DNA of 64,000 nucleotides from Jidongwangia harbinensis (GCF_020216025.1 NZ_JAIWNC010000031.1:1-64000), one strand, 5' to 3'; numbered from the stretch's first letter, positions 32,212 through 41,027 are shown. The notes: generated from the sequence alone by a model not told the origin. Translations and numbers: made by a program.

Positions 32212-32881
32212 CCCGGCGGACGACGAAGCCGTTCATCTGTCCGAGTGCGCGGGCTGCCGCGCCGAGATCGACGCGCTCAAGCACGTCACCGAACTCGGCT
32301 CCGAGACCCAGGAACTGCGCGACCTGCCGCCGCCACCGGACCGGGTCTGGACCGGCATCGCGGCCGAGGTGGCCAAGGCCGAGGCCGCTCCGGCCCCGGT
32401 GGTCGACCTGACCGCGGTACGCCGCTCCGGCCGCCGACGGATGCCGCGCTGGGCCGGACCGGTGGTGTCCGCGGCCGCCGCGGCGGTGCTGGCCGTGGCC
32501 GGCACGGTGACGGTGATCCGCTGGATGGACCGCCCGGCCGCACCGGACGTGACCGCGAGCGCCACGCTGGAGCCCTTGAAGGGGGTGCCGGACACCGCAC
32601 GCGGCGACGCCCGGGTGCTCTCCGGTGCCGCGCTGGAGGTGGACGTACGGAACCTGCCGCTGACGCCGGGTCACTACGAGATCTGGCTGATCGATCCGGA
32701 GGACATCACCAAGATGCAGGCGATCGGCGCGGTGCCGCAGGGCACCGACGCGGTGCAGCTGCCGATCCCGCCGGGGACCGACCTGAACCGGTACCGGCTG
32801 GTGGACGTGTCCGCGGAGCCGAACGACGGCAACTCGGCGCACTCCGGCAACAGCCTGCTGCGGGGCACCCTGACGAGTTGA
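32162..32881 (+). CDS. Membrane anti-sigma factor, RskA type
   Basis: A 239-residue single-pass protein. The cytoplasmic N-terminus carries the anti-sigma helical domain with the H-x3-C-x2-C motif (HLSECAGC). A transmembrane helix lies at about residues 99-118. The extracytoplasmic domain (EIWLIDPEDITKMQAIG) matches the RskA C-terminal family. GTG follows GGAGG with 6-base spacing. Overlap with the sigma gene suggests stoichiometric synthesis. Release of the sigma would need regulated proteolysis; the inducing signal is unknown. Confidence 0.88.
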   Translation: MQHLDPDRLVLLAFSDSPADDEAVHLSECAGCRAEIDALKHVTELGSETQELRDLPPPPDRVWTGIAAEVAKAEAAPAPVVDLTAVRRSGRRRMPRWAGPVVSAAAAAVLAVAGTVTVIRWMDRPAAPDVTASATLEPLKGVPDTARGDARVLSGAALEVDVRNLPLTPGHYEIWLIDPEDITKMQAIGAVPQGTDAVQLPIPPGTDLNRYRLVDVSAEPNDGNSAHSGNSLLRGTLTS

Positions 32882-32890
32882 CGCGAGGGA

Positions 32891-32918
32891 TGCCCGGGGC
32901 CGGCGCCGGCCCCGGGCA
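32891..32918. terminator. Perfect 28-bp palindrome terminator
   Basis: A fully self-complementary 28-bp sequence, starting TGCCCGGGGCCGG, lies between the convergent anti-sigma and etfA stop codons. It would form a very stable hairpin in either RNA and serves as a bidirectional terminator. No T-tract. Confidence 0.75.
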
Positions 32919-32929
32919 CCAACGTCACC

Positions 32930-33880
32930 TCACTTGCGCTTGCGAATCTCCTCGGCGGCCTGGGGCACGATCTTGAACAGGTCGCCCACCACCCCGAAGT
33001 CGGCCAGCTCGAAGATCGGCGCCTCGGCGTCCTTGTTGACCGCCACGATCGTCTTCGACGTCTGCATGCCGGCCCGGTGCTGGATCGCACCGGAGATGCC
33101 CAGCGCCAGGTAGAGCTGCGGGGACACGGTCTTGCCGGTCTGGCCCACCTGGAACTGGTGCGGGTAGTAGCCGGAGTCCACCGCGGCCCGGCTCGCCCCC
33201 ACCGCGCCGCCGAGCAGGTCGGCCAGCTCCTCGACCAGCTTGAAGTTGTCCGCGTTGCCGACGCCGCGACCGCCCGAGACGACGATCGAGGCCTCGGTGA
33301 GTTCGGGGCGCGAGCCCTTCTGTTCGGCGACCCGCTCGACCACCTTGGCCAGCTTGTCCTTCTCGCCGACCTCGACGGTGACCTGCTCCACCGTGGGCGT
33401 GGCCGGGGCGGCGGCGGGGGTGACCGAGTTGGGGCGGATGGTGACGATCGGCAGGCCGCGGGTGACCTTGGACTTCACGATCGTGGAGCCGGCGAAGACG
33501 ACCTGGGTGGCGGTGCCGTCCGCGGCCACCTCGACCGCGTCGGTGAGCAGGCCGTTGTCCAGCTTGACCGCGAGCCGGCCGGCGATCTCCTTGCCCTCCT
33601 GGGTGGAGGCGAGCAGCACGGCGGCGGGCTGAACCCGGCGGACCAGGTCGGCGACCACGGTGGCCTTGGGCGCGACCAGGTAGCTCTCCACGTCGTCGCC
33701 CGACGCGACGTAGATCTTCTCGGCGCCGTACTCGGCGAGCTTGTCGGTGAGGGCCGCCGCGTCGCCGATGACCACGGCGCTCACCGAGCCCAGGGTGCGG
33801 GCGATGGTGAGCATCTCGAGTGTGACCTTCTTGACGCCGGCAGCCGCGGAGGCCTCGACGACGACCAGTACTTCAGCCAT
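32930..33880 (-). CDS. etfA: Electron transfer flavoprotein alpha subunit
   Basis: FAD-binding subunit of ETF, carrying electrons from acyl-CoA dehydrogenases to the respiratory chain, 316 residues. The C-terminal FAD motif is intact (VVSGGRGVG, then GASRAAVDSGYYPHQFQVGQTGKTVSPQLY, here given only as landmarks: SGGRG, GQTGK and GISGAIQHRAGM). ATG follows a GAGGGG ribosome site. It lies 12 bases after etfB and ends beside a strong bidirectional hairpin. The conserved link of etfBA with iscS-mnmA in actinobacteria is kept here, although a sigma/sortase cluster has been placed between them. Confidence 0.95.
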   Translation of the reverse strand: MAEVLVVVEASAAAGVKKVTLEMLTIARTLGSVSAVVIGDAAALTDKLAEYGAEKIYVASGDDVESYLVAPKATVVADLVRRVQPAAVLLASTQEGKEIAGRLAVKLDNGLLTDAVEVAADGTATQVVFAGSTIVKSKVTRGLPIVTIRPNSVTPAAAPATPTVEQVTVEVGEKDKLAKVVERVAEQKGSRPELTEASIVVSGGRGVGNADNFKLVEELADLLGGAVGASRAAVDSGYYPHQFQVGQTGKTVSPQLYLALGISGAIQHRAGMQTSKTIVAVNKDAEAPIFELADFGVVGDLFKIVPQAAEEIRKRK

Positions 33881-33892
33881 GGTGGGCCCCTC

Positions 33893-34672
33893 TCAGACGA
33901 ACTTCTCGGTGGCGAGGAACTCGACGAGCTGCGTGCCGCCCGCGCCCTCGTCGACGGTCTTGGTGCCGGCCGAGCGCGGCGGCCGCTTGGCGGACTCGAG
34001 GACCGCGCTGGTGGCGCCGGCGGTGCCGACCTCGTCGGCGGCGATGCCCAGGTCGGCCAGGGACAGCGTCCGCACCGGCTTCTTCTTCGCGGCCATGATG
34101 CCCTTGAACGAGGGGTAGCGCGGCTCGTTGATGGTGTCCCAGACGCTGACCACGGCCGGGGTGGACGCCGTGACGACCTCGTACCCCTCGTCGGTCTGCC
34201 GTTCGGCGGTCAGGGTGGCGCCGTCGACGGTGAGCTTGCGGGCGCCGGTGAGTGCGGCGACGCCGAGGCGTTCGGCCAGCATGTGCGGCATGACCTGGAC
34301 GCGGCCGTCGGTGGACTCGGCACCGCAGAGGACGAGGTCGGCGTTCAGCGTGCCGAGCGCCGCGGCCAGCACCTTGGAGGTGGCGACGGCGCAGGAGCCG
34401 TGCAGCGCCTCGTCGGTGACGTGCACCGCCGCGTCGGGACCCATGGAGAGCGCCTTGCGGATCGACTCGGTGGCGCGTTCCGGGCCCATCGTCAGGATGG
34501 TGACCTCGCCGCCGTGCGCTTCCTTGATCTTGAGCGCCTCTTCGATGGCGTACTCGTCCATCTCGTTGATGACGTTGCTCGCCGAGCCGCGCTCGACGGT
34601 GTTGTCACTCGCGCTCAGGGAGCGCTCGGCACCGGAGTCGGGCACCTGCTTGACCAGTACGACGATGTTCAT
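33893..34672 (-). CDS. etfB: Electron transfer flavoprotein beta subunit
   Basis: AMP-binding subunit that pairs with EtfA, 259 residues. It begins MNIVVLVKQVPDSGAE, the family N-terminus; an upstream in-frame extension of 11 codons lacks homology. Family blocks NEMDEYAIEEAL, ADLVLCGAESTDG and RYPSFKGIMAAKKKP are present. AGGAGGG lies about 14 bases upstream, a longer gap than usual. It is the first gene of the etfBA operon and is divergent from the DUF202 genes. Confidence 0.95.
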   Translation of the reverse strand: MNIVVLVKQVPDSGAERSLSASDNTVERGSASNVINEMDEYAIEEALKIKEAHGGEVTILTMGPERATESIRKALSMGPDAAVHVTDEALHGSCAVATSKVLAAALGTLNADLVLCGAESTDGRVQVMPHMLAERLGVAALTGARKLTVDGATLTAERQTDEGYEVVTASTPAVVSVWDTINEPRYPSFKGIMAAKKKPVRTLSLADLGIAADEVGTAGATSAVLESAKRPPRSAGTKTVDEGAGGTQLVEFLATEKFV

Positions 34673-34909
34673 CGCGCTTCGACGACCCTCCTGTTGTGAA
34701 CGCACCGTTGCGGCCGGACCGCTCCATCGAGGTTACCCGCCAGTAGCTTAGGCCGGACCGGCACCCGGAGTGACACACCTCACCCGGTGCGCGGGCACCC
34801 CGGCCGCAGCCCTCCCATCATCCTCCACCACGCCTTTCCCCAGCTGCGCCCGGCTCCGGCGGGCCCGCCCGGGGAGCCCTTCTGGACCGCCCGGGTCAAT
34901 AATCGACGG

Positions 34910-35296
34910 GTGATCGGTGACCTGCGGCAATGGTTCGACCCCGAACGTGCCGAACGGGTCGGTGAGCCGCCGGACTACCGGTTCTCGCTGGCGAACGAGC
35001 GCACGTTCCTGGCCTGGATCCGGACCGGGCTGGCGCTGATCGCGGGCGGCCTGGCCTGCGCGCAGTTCCTGCCGCCGCTGCCGATCGCGCACCTGCGCGA
35101 GGGGATCGCCGTGCTCCTGCTGCTGCTCGGTGCGCTGGTCGCGCTGCGTGCGGTGGACCACTGGGCCCGCACCGAACGCGCCATGCGCCTGAAGCAGGAT
35201 CTGCCCGGCTCCCGGTTCCCCGCGGTGCTGGCGATCGTGGTGGCGCTGGGCGCCCTGCTGCTCGTCGTCGCCGTCCTGATCCAGGCGTCCCGGTGA
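34910..35296 (+). CDS. DUF202 membrane protein (YidH family)
   Basis: A 128-residue membrane protein with three hydrophobic segments. The DUF202 hallmark FSLANERTFLAWIRTGLALI is at residues 23-42. I start at the GTG at 34910. No Shine-Dalgarno is present, but an AATAAT -10-like element lies about 6 bases upstream, suggesting a leaderless transcript. It overlaps the next DUF202 gene by 4 bp. Function unknown in any species. Confidence 0.8.
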   Translation: MIGDLRQWFDPERAERVGEPPDYRFSLANERTFLAWIRTGLALIAGGLACAQFLPPLPIAHLREGIAVLLLLLGALVALRAVDHWARTERAMRLKQDLPGSRFPAVLAIVVALGALLLVVAVLIQASR

Positions 35297-35595
35297 CGCC
35301 GGACCCGGGCGCCTCCGCGGAACGCACCAGGCTGGCCTGGCGGCGCACCGGCCTGAGCGCGGCCGCGGTCGGTCTGCTCGCCGCCCGGCCCGCGTTCACG
35401 CCGGACGCGACCCCGCCGCGGGTGCTGCTCGCGGCCGCCGCGATGACCGGCTGGGTGATTCTGGTCCGGCTCTCCTACCTGCGGGTACGCGGACTGCGCC
35501 GCGGTCCGCCCCAGCCCGGGCGGCGCACCGTGGTGGCGTACGCGTGGGTGACCGTGGGGCTCGCGATCATCGGTGGCCTGGTTGTCACCCTCTGA
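35293..35595 (+). CDS. DUF202-like membrane protein, second copy
   Basis: A 100-residue protein with three hydrophobic segments and a shortened DUF202 motif, ERTRLAWRRTGLSAAAVGLLAAR. It starts at a GTG overlapping the first DUF202 stop (GTGA). The two divergent copies in tandem probably form a hetero-oligomer, which is inference from coupling. Confidence 0.77.
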   Translation: MTPDPGASAERTRLAWRRTGLSAAAVGLLAARPAFTPDATPPRVLLAAAAMTGWVILVRLSYLRVRGLRRGPPQPGRRTVVAYAWVTVGLAIIGGLVVTL

Positions 35596-35633
35596 TCAGT
35601 GCCGTTCTCGATTCCGCGCGTCATCATTGCCAC

Positions 35634-36026
35634 ATGGTCCGGTTGTTCGTCTTCCTCGCCGCGGTGCAGCTGGTGCTTCTGGTGCTGGCACTGATCAGCT
35701 GCCTGTCCGCCGACCGCGTGCGTGCCATGCCGCGCGCGCTGTGGGTCCTGGTCATCCTCCTGGTCCCACTGCTCGGGCCGCTCGCCTGGTTCCTCTTCGG
35801 CCGGCCCCTTCCGCCACCGGCCGAGGGCCGGCCGGCCCGGCGCGGCCCGTCGTCCCCGGATGACGACCCGGACTTCCTCCGGTCCATCCAGATCGAACAG
35901 GCCCGCCGCGACCGCGAGCTGCTCGACCGGTGGGAGCGGGACATCCAGTCCGGCGACGCGGACGACCACCCCCGGCAGGACGAGGAGGACGGGCCCGCGT
36001 CCCGCCCTCCGGCGTCCGGCGCCTGA
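35634..36026 (+). CDS. Membrane protein with PLDc_N-type two-helix domain
   Basis: A 130-residue protein. Two membrane helices (residues 2-24 and 36-58) in the arrangement of the phospholipase D N-terminal PLDc_N domain, including the WVLVILLVPLLGPLAWFLFG block. A charged tail follows (PDDDPDFLRSIQIEQARRDRELLDRWERD). There is no phospholipase domain. ATG is at 35634 with no clear ribosome site. The stop is embedded in a perfect 18-bp palindrome shared with the convergent ThDP gene. Confidence 0.75.
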   Translation: MVRLFVFLAAVQLVLLVLALISCLSADRVRAMPRALWVLVILLVPLLGPLAWFLFGRPLPPPAEGRPARRGPSSPDDDPDFLRSIQIEQARRDRELLDRWERDIQSGDADDHPRQDEEDGPASRPPASGA

Positions 36027-36038
36027 CCCGGGTCAGGC
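36021..36038. terminator. Palindrome holding both stop codons
   Basis: GCCTGACCCGGGTCAGGC at 36021-36038 is perfectly self-complementary. It supplies the TGA stop for the rightward PLDc_N gene and, on the other strand, the TGA stop for the leftward ThDP gene. It may work as a compact bidirectional terminator, but the stem is short. Confidence 0.45.
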
Positions 36039-37655
36039 CAGGTTCGACGAGCGGGGGTACGCGTCCGCCGGGTCGGTCAGCACGTTGACCAGGTAGGGCA
36101 CTCCGGAGGCGAAGGCGCGCTGCAGCGCGGGGCCGAGGTCCGCGGGCTTCTGGACGGTCTCGCCGGCCCCGCCCAGCGCCCGCACCACGTCGTCGTAGCG
36201 CAGGCCGGGCTGCAGGTCGGCGGCCACGTCGTAGCCGTACATGGCCTGCATGGGGTGCTTCTCCAGGCCCCAGATGCCGTTGTTGCCGACCACGATGACC
36301 ACCGGCAGCTTCTGCCGGACCAGGGACTCGACGTCCATCAGGGAGAACCCGGCGGCGCCGTCGCCCATCAGCACGCAGATCTGGCGGTCCGGGTACGTGA
36401 CCCGGGCCCCCATCGCGTAGCCCATGCCGGTGCCGAGGCAGCCGTACGGTCCCGGGTCGAGCCAGGTGCCCGGCCGGGCCGGCTCCAGGTACCGGCCGGC
36501 GTACGAGACGAAGTCGCCGCCGTCGCCGATGGTGACCGCGTCCGGGGCCAGCACCTTACGCAGCTCGCCGTAGATCCGGGCCGGCCGGATCGGGTCGGTC
36601 TCGGCGGCCATCGCCTCGGCGTCGCGGGCCCGGCCGGCGTCCTCCGCGGTACGCAGTCCGTCCACCCAGTCGGCGTGGTCGGCCCGCTTGCCGCCGAAGT
36701 CGGCCAGCGCGGTGAGGATCAGGCGCAGGTCACCGGCGGGCGAGACGGCGGTCTCGACGTGCCCGGCGCGCTGGCTGGGTGCGTCCACGATGTGCACCAC
36801 CTGGGCGGCGCCGAACTCGCCGAAGCCGAGCCGGAAGTCCAGCGGCGTGCCGATCACCGCGACCACGTCGGCCTCGCTCAGCGCGGGACGCCGCGCCTTG
36901 GCGAACGCCAGCGGGTGCCCGGGTGGAAGCGCGCCGCGCCCCATGCCGTTGGTGAACACCGGGACGTGCAGGGCCTCGGCGGCGGCCCGGAGCGCGTCCA
37001 CCGCGCCGCCGGTCCAGACGTCCGATCCGGCGATGATGACCGGCCGCTCGGCCTCGGCGAGCAGCGTGGCCGCCCGGGACACCTGGTCCGGGTCGGCCGC
37101 CTGCGCGGGCAGCTCGGGCGCCACCGGGGCGGGTGCGTCCTCGCTGGAGAACAGCACCTCCAGCGGCAGGTCCAGGAACGCCGGGCCGCGGTGCGCGGTG
37201 AGCGCGGCGGTCAGCGCGGCGGCCACCTCGCCCGGGATCGAGGCGGTGTCGGTCACCGTGGCGGCGTACTTGGTCACCGACCGGACCAGCGGGATGTGGT
37301 CGATCTCCTGCAGGCTGCCCGAGCCCCAGCGGAACGCGGGTGCCCGGCCGCCCAGCACCAGCACCGGCGAGGCGTTGAAGAACGCGCTGGTCAGGCCGGA
37401 GATGCCGTTGGTCACGCCGGGGCCGGCGGTGAGTACGGCGAGCCCGGGCCGGCGCTGCAGCTTGGCCACCGCCTCCGCGGCGAACACCGCGGACTGCTCG
37501 TGCCGGACGTCGTAGATTCCGAACCCGGCCTTGTGCGCGGCGTCGTAGATCGGGAACACGTGTCCACCGGAGAGGGTGAACATCTCGGTCACGCCGTACG
37601 CCCGCAGCGCCGCCAGCGCCAGGTCGCCGCCGTGGCCCTCGATCATGTCCGCCAT
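36033..37655 (-). CDS. Thiamine-diphosphate enzyme, acetolactate-synthase-like
   Basis: A 540-residue ThDP-dependent enzyme of the acetolactate synthase large-subunit type. The catalytic Glu is in VRHEQSAVFAAEA. The ThDP-binding motif GDGAAGFSLMDVESLV with a distal NN (VGNNGIWG) is intact, as is the central domain. ATG 37655 follows GGGAG; the upstream in-frame start is poorer. No regulatory ilvN subunit is adjacent, so it may be a catabolic carboligase or decarboxylase rather than the biosynthetic enzyme. Confidence 0.82.
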   Translation of the reverse strand: MADMIEGHGGDLALAALRAYGVTEMFTLSGGHVFPIYDAAHKAGFGIYDVRHEQSAVFAAEAVAKLQRRPGLAVLTAGPGVTNGISGLTSAFFNASPVLVLGGRAPAFRWGSGSLQEIDHIPLVRSVTKYAATVTDTASIPGEVAAALTAALTAHRGPAFLDLPLEVLFSSEDAPAPVAPELPAQAADPDQVSRAATLLAEAERPVIIAGSDVWTGGAVDALRAAAEALHVPVFTNGMGRGALPPGHPLAFAKARRPALSEADVVAVIGTPLDFRLGFGEFGAAQVVHIVDAPSQRAGHVETAVSPAGDLRLILTALADFGGKRADHADWVDGLRTAEDAGRARDAEAMAAETDPIRPARIYGELRKVLAPDAVTIGDGGDFVSYAGRYLEPARPGTWLDPGPYGCLGTGMGYAMGARVTYPDRQICVLMGDGAAGFSLMDVESLVRQKLPVVIVVGNNGIWGLEKHPMQAMYGYDVAADLQPGLRYDDVVRALGGAGETVQKPADLGPALQRAFASGVPYLVNVLTDPADAYPRSSNLA

Positions 37656-37695
37656 GCCCACTCCCGCCGTCGCGATCGTCAAAGATGAATCGGTC

Positions 37696-39519
37696 TCACC
37701 CTAGCGACAGTCCGAGGAAACGTGCGATGTCCGAGACGACGTGGCGCGCGTCGTCCGCGATGGAGTCGCCGTTGCCGTAGCCGTAGGCCAGCACCATCGC
37801 CAGCAACGGCACCGCGACCAGCGCCACCAGGCTCACCAGAACCTGAAGGAACCGCAGAAACCGGCGGGGCCGGCGGGGGCGCTTCGGGCGCGGTGCGGGC
37901 GGTGCGGGCCGGGGCGCCGTCGCCCGGGCGGCCGGACGCCCCCCGGACACCGGACTCGTTCCCGACACCGGGCGCGCCGCGGAAACCGGACTCGTCCCCG
38001 ACACCGGACTTGTCCCCGAAACCGGCCGGGCTCCCGACACCGGCCGGGCTCCGGACACCGGCCGGGCCGCGGACGTCCCCCGGGCCGACGGGCGGGCCGG
38101 CGAGACCGGACGAGTCGGCGGCGGCTCGCTCCGGTTGCCGGACGACCGTTCGTAGGAGGGAGGCCAGGACGGCTCGTCCGCCACGATCGTCCGGCTCGGA
38201 TCCGGCGTCCAGGTCTCCGGCACGGCGTGCGGCCACGGGTCCACCGCCGGGCGCAGCGCCGTGCCGTCGGTCCGGGACGGGACCGTGTCCTGGTCGTCCA
38301 CCGAGGGTTCGGCGGCCGGCGGCGGCACCAGGGACGCGGCGGGCACGCGTACCGTCTCGCTCTCCTTGCGCCGGGCCGACACCAACCGCAACTCCGCGGT
38401 CGGGCCCGGCGCCGCGGCCCCGGTCGCGAGCAGGGCCGCATCCGCCAGGATGCTGCCCTCGGCCACCACCAGCTCGGGCTGTTCGATCACCACCGGCGCC
38501 TCGTCCAGCGCGCGGTGCAGCAGCGTCGCCACCAGCGGGATCCGGCTGGCGCCGCCGACCAGGAAGACCCCGGCCAGCCGCCCGTCCGGCAGGTCGGCCC
38601 AGCGCAGCAGGCTCCGGGTGACCTGCACGGTCTGGTCGAGCACCGGCCGGGCCAGCTTCTCCAGCTCGTCCCGGGTCAAGTGCACCTCGCGGTTGACCAG
38701 CGGCACCACCAGGTCGGCGGACTGGGTGCGGGACAGCCGTTCCTTGGCGACCCGGACGTCGTCCCAGAGTTGACGCTGGGCCCGGCGCTCGGCCACCGTG
38801 GTCGGTTCCAGCAGGCGGGCCCACTCCGGCTGGTCGGCGAAAAGTGTGCCCAGATGGGCAACGACGGCGGCGTCCACGTCCAGCCCGCCGATGTCGTCCC
38901 GGCCGTCGACCGCCAGCACCTCGAAACCCTCGGCGGTACGCGCCACCACGCTCGCGTCGAACGTGCCGGCACCGAAGTCGTGCACCACCACGACCGACCC
39001 GATCGGCACGTCCCGGCCCAGCACCTCGGCGAAGTAGGTGGCCGCGGCGACCGGCTCGGCGACCAGGCGGGCACCCTCCAGCCCGGCCCGGGCGGACGCC
39101 TCGGCGAGCAGCGTCCGGCGGGCCGCGCCCCAGGTCGCCGGGCAGGTCAGCGTCACCTCGGGGCGGACCGGCCCGACCGCGCGGTGCCACTCCTCGGCGA
39201 CCCGGGCGAGCACCCCGGCGATCAGGTCGACGACCGGCACCTCGCGGTCGGCGAGCAGCACCTCACCGTCGTCGATGCGCCGCTTGGGATTCGGCTCGAA
39301 CCGGGCCGGGTCGATCCGGGAGCTGTGCACGGCGTCCCGCCCGACGAGCAGTTGCCCGTCCGGTTCGGCGTACACCGCGGACGGCAGCAGCGGCGAACCG
39401 TCGATCAGGATGGGCCGCGCCCGGCCGTCCGGCCAGCGGGCCACCGCCACGGTGTTCGAGGTGCCGAAGTCCACGCCGAGGGCGTGCCGCTTCTTCGGCG
39501 TACCCGGGTCGATGGACAT
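37696..39519 (-). CDS. Hsp70-like ATPase with C-terminal membrane anchor
   Basis: A 607-residue protein. Residues 10-365 form an Hsp70-type nucleotide-binding domain (phosphate loops VDFGTSNTVAV and HDFGAGTFDASVV, and GGASRIPLV). There is no substrate-binding domain. Instead come a Pro/Ser-rich linker with degenerate PVSG repeats (about residues 480-530), a basic stretch and a single transmembrane helix near 555-580. Similar anchored Hsp70-like proteins occur in actinobacteria and have unknown roles. No ribosome site precedes ATG; TACACT 7 bases upstream fits a leaderless -10. Confidence 0.82.
   Translation of the reverse strand: MSIDPGTPKKRHALGVDFGTSNTVAVARWPDGRARPILIDGSPLLPSAVYAEPDGQLLVGRDAVHSSRIDPARFEPNPKRRIDDGEVLLADREVPVVDLIAGVLARVAEEWHRAVGPVRPEVTLTCPATWGAARRTLLAEASARAGLEGARLVAEPVAAATYFAEVLGRDVPIGSVVVVHDFGAGTFDASVVARTAEGFEVLAVDGRDDIGGLDVDAAVVAHLGTLFADQPEWARLLEPTTVAERRAQRQLWDDVRVAKERLSRTQSADLVVPLVNREVHLTRDELEKLARPVLDQTVQVTRSLLRWADLPDGRLAGVFLVGGASRIPLVATLLHRALDEAPVVIEQPELVVAEGSILADAALLATGAAAPGPTAELRLVSARRKESETVRVPAASLVPPPAAEPSVDDQDTVPSRTDGTALRPAVDPWPHAVPETWTPDPSRTIVADEPSWPPSYERSSGNRSEPPPTRPVSPARPSARGTSAARPVSGARPVSGARPVSGTSPVSGTSPVSAARPVSGTSPVSGGRPAARATAPRPAPPAPRPKRPRRPRRFLRFLQVLVSLVALVAVPLLAMVLAYGYGNGDSIADDARHVVSDIARFLGLSLG
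37949..38080 (-). repeat. Degenerate PVSG-coding tandem repeat
   Basis: Six to seven copies of an approximately 18-21-bp unit encoding (S/T)(R/S)PVSG in the linker of the Hsp70-like gene (minus strand, 38080 to 37949). Units differ by single bases but keep the PVSG core. It probably forms a flexible wall-spanning or linker segment. Confidence 0.6.
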
Positions 39520-39546
39520 GGGGCTGAGTGTAGGCGGTGTCCGGCC

Positions 39547-40140
39547 TCAGTTGATCTGCCAGCGCAGGTCACCGTCGTCGTCCCGGACACACCGCACCCG
39601 CCGGTCGTCCGCGGTGAGGCCGCGGGCGCCCGCCGGTTTGCACCGGTCGCCGACCTCCACCGGGCCCTGCACGGTCTCGTCCGGCACCGACGGCCCGACC
39701 AGGCCCGGCCGCGTGCTGGTCAAGGTCGGCTCGGGCGCCGGCTCCGGCGGGGCGATCACCGGGTCGGCCGGCGGATCGTCCGCCGGGGCGGCCGGCGTGG
39801 TCGGCGGTGTGGTCGCGGTCGTGGTGCCGGCCGGTGGCGCGGCCAGCGGCTTCGGTGGGCGGGTGGACGAGGCTCTGGCGCGGGGGGTGCGCGACGTGGC
39901 GACCGGATCCGGCCCGGCGGTCGTGGACGTCCGCACGGTCGGCGGGAGGCTCACCGCGGGAACCACCGGCGAGTGCCGGATCAGCGGCTCGACCGGCGCG
40001 GCGGCCCGCGGGCCGGTCTCCGGCGGACCGAACGTGACCCAGCCGATCACCCCGCACAGCAGGGCCTGACCGGTCGCCAGGGCGATGGCGACCCGCACGG
40101 TGCGGCGCACGGGGGGCGTGCTCGCAACCGGTTCCGTCAC
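39547..40140 (-). CDS. Membrane protein with Thr/Pro linker and small Cys domain
   Basis: A 197-residue hypothetical protein. A transmembrane helix at residues 17-38 is followed by about 115 residues of Thr/Pro/Ala linker and a compact C-terminal domain with two Cys (DRCKPAGARGLTADDRRVRC). This small domain recurs in actinobacterial membrane proteins, from my recollection. The start is a GTG with weak ribosome signal. It lies upstream of the Hsp70-like gene on the same strand with 27 bases between. Function unknown. Confidence 0.7.
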   Translation of the reverse strand: MTEPVASTPPVRRTVRVAIALATGQALLCGVIGWVTFGPPETGPRAAAPVEPLIRHSPVVPAVSLPPTVRTSTTAGPDPVATSRTPRARASSTRPPKPLAAPPAGTTTATTPPTTPAAPADDPPADPVIAPPEPAPEPTLTSTRPGLVGPSVPDETVQGPVEVGDRCKPAGARGLTADDRRVRCVRDDDGDLRWQIN

Positions 40141-40181
40141 ACCGGCGAACTGTATGGCAATCCGTCAATCTCCGCGAGACC

Positions 40182-40955
40182 CTAACGACCGGTGAACCGC
40201 GGCTTACGCTTCTCCACGAACGCGGTCGTGCCCTCCACCCGGTCCGCCGTGGCGAACAGGCCCGCGAACAGCTGACTCTCCCAGGCCAGGCCCGAGGCGA
40301 GATCGCGGTCCAGGCCGCCGTCGACCGCCAGCTTGGCGGCGCGCAGCGCCAGGGCCGGACCGGTGAGGTACGGCCGGAGCAGCTCCACCGCGACCGGGTA
40401 CACCTCGCCGGCCGGCACCACCCGGTCGGCGAGACCGATGCGCAGGGCCTCGTCGGCGTCCACCATGCGGCCCGAGAAGATCAGGTCCTTGGCCCGGGCC
40501 GGGCCGATCAGGCGGGCCAGCCGCTGGGTGCCGCCGGCGCCCGGGATGAGGCCCAGTTTGATCTCCGGCTGACCCAGTTTCGCGTCCTCGGCCACCACCC
40601 GCCAGTCGCAGGCCAGCGCGAGTTCGCAGCCGCCGCCCAGGGCGTACCCGGTGATCGCGGCGACGGTCGGCTTGCCGATCCTGGCGACCGCGTCGAACGC
40701 CGCGGACAGTGCGGTGGCCCGGACCGTCATCTCCGGGTAGCCGATGCTGGTGAACTCGGTGATGTCGGCCCCGGCCGCGAAGACCTTCTCCCCGCCGTAC
40801 ACCACCACCGCGCGGATCTCCGGGTCGGCCACCGCGGCCTCCGCCGCCGCCCGCAACTCCTCCTGCACCTGGGTGCTCAGCGCGTTCATCGGGGGCCGGG
40901 TCAGCCGGATCGTGCCAATGCCGTCGGTGCTCTCCAGAGTCACGAACTCGCCCAC
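40182..40955 (-). CDS. Enoyl-CoA hydratase/isomerase
   Basis: Crotonase-family enzyme of 257 residues for fatty-acid or branched-chain acyl-CoA degradation. Oxyanion-hole residues are in VFAAGADI and GYALGGGCE. Both catalytic glutamates are present, in GCELALACD and GQPEIKLG. GTG follows GGGAGG with 8-base spacing. It is divergent from the DUF6232-like gene. No dehydrogenase or thiolase is adjacent, so its pathway is unclear; it is a standard single-domain hydratase. Confidence 0.9.
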   Translation of the reverse strand: MGEFVTLESTDGIGTIRLTRPPMNALSTQVQEELRAAAEAAVADPEIRAVVVYGGEKVFAAGADITEFTSIGYPEMTVRATALSAAFDAVARIGKPTVAAITGYALGGGCELALACDWRVVAEDAKLGQPEIKLGLIPGAGGTQRLARLIGPARAKDLIFSGRMVDADEALRIGLADRVVPAGEVYPVAVELLRPYLTGPALALRAAKLAVDGGLDRDLASGLAWESQLFAGLFATADRVEGTTAFVEKRKPRFTGR

Positions 40956-41027
40956 GCGCGTCGCCTCCCTCTCAGCGGTTCCGGTCAGCCTACGACCGGG
41001 TACGTAAGGTGGGTGGAGGGAGGCGGG

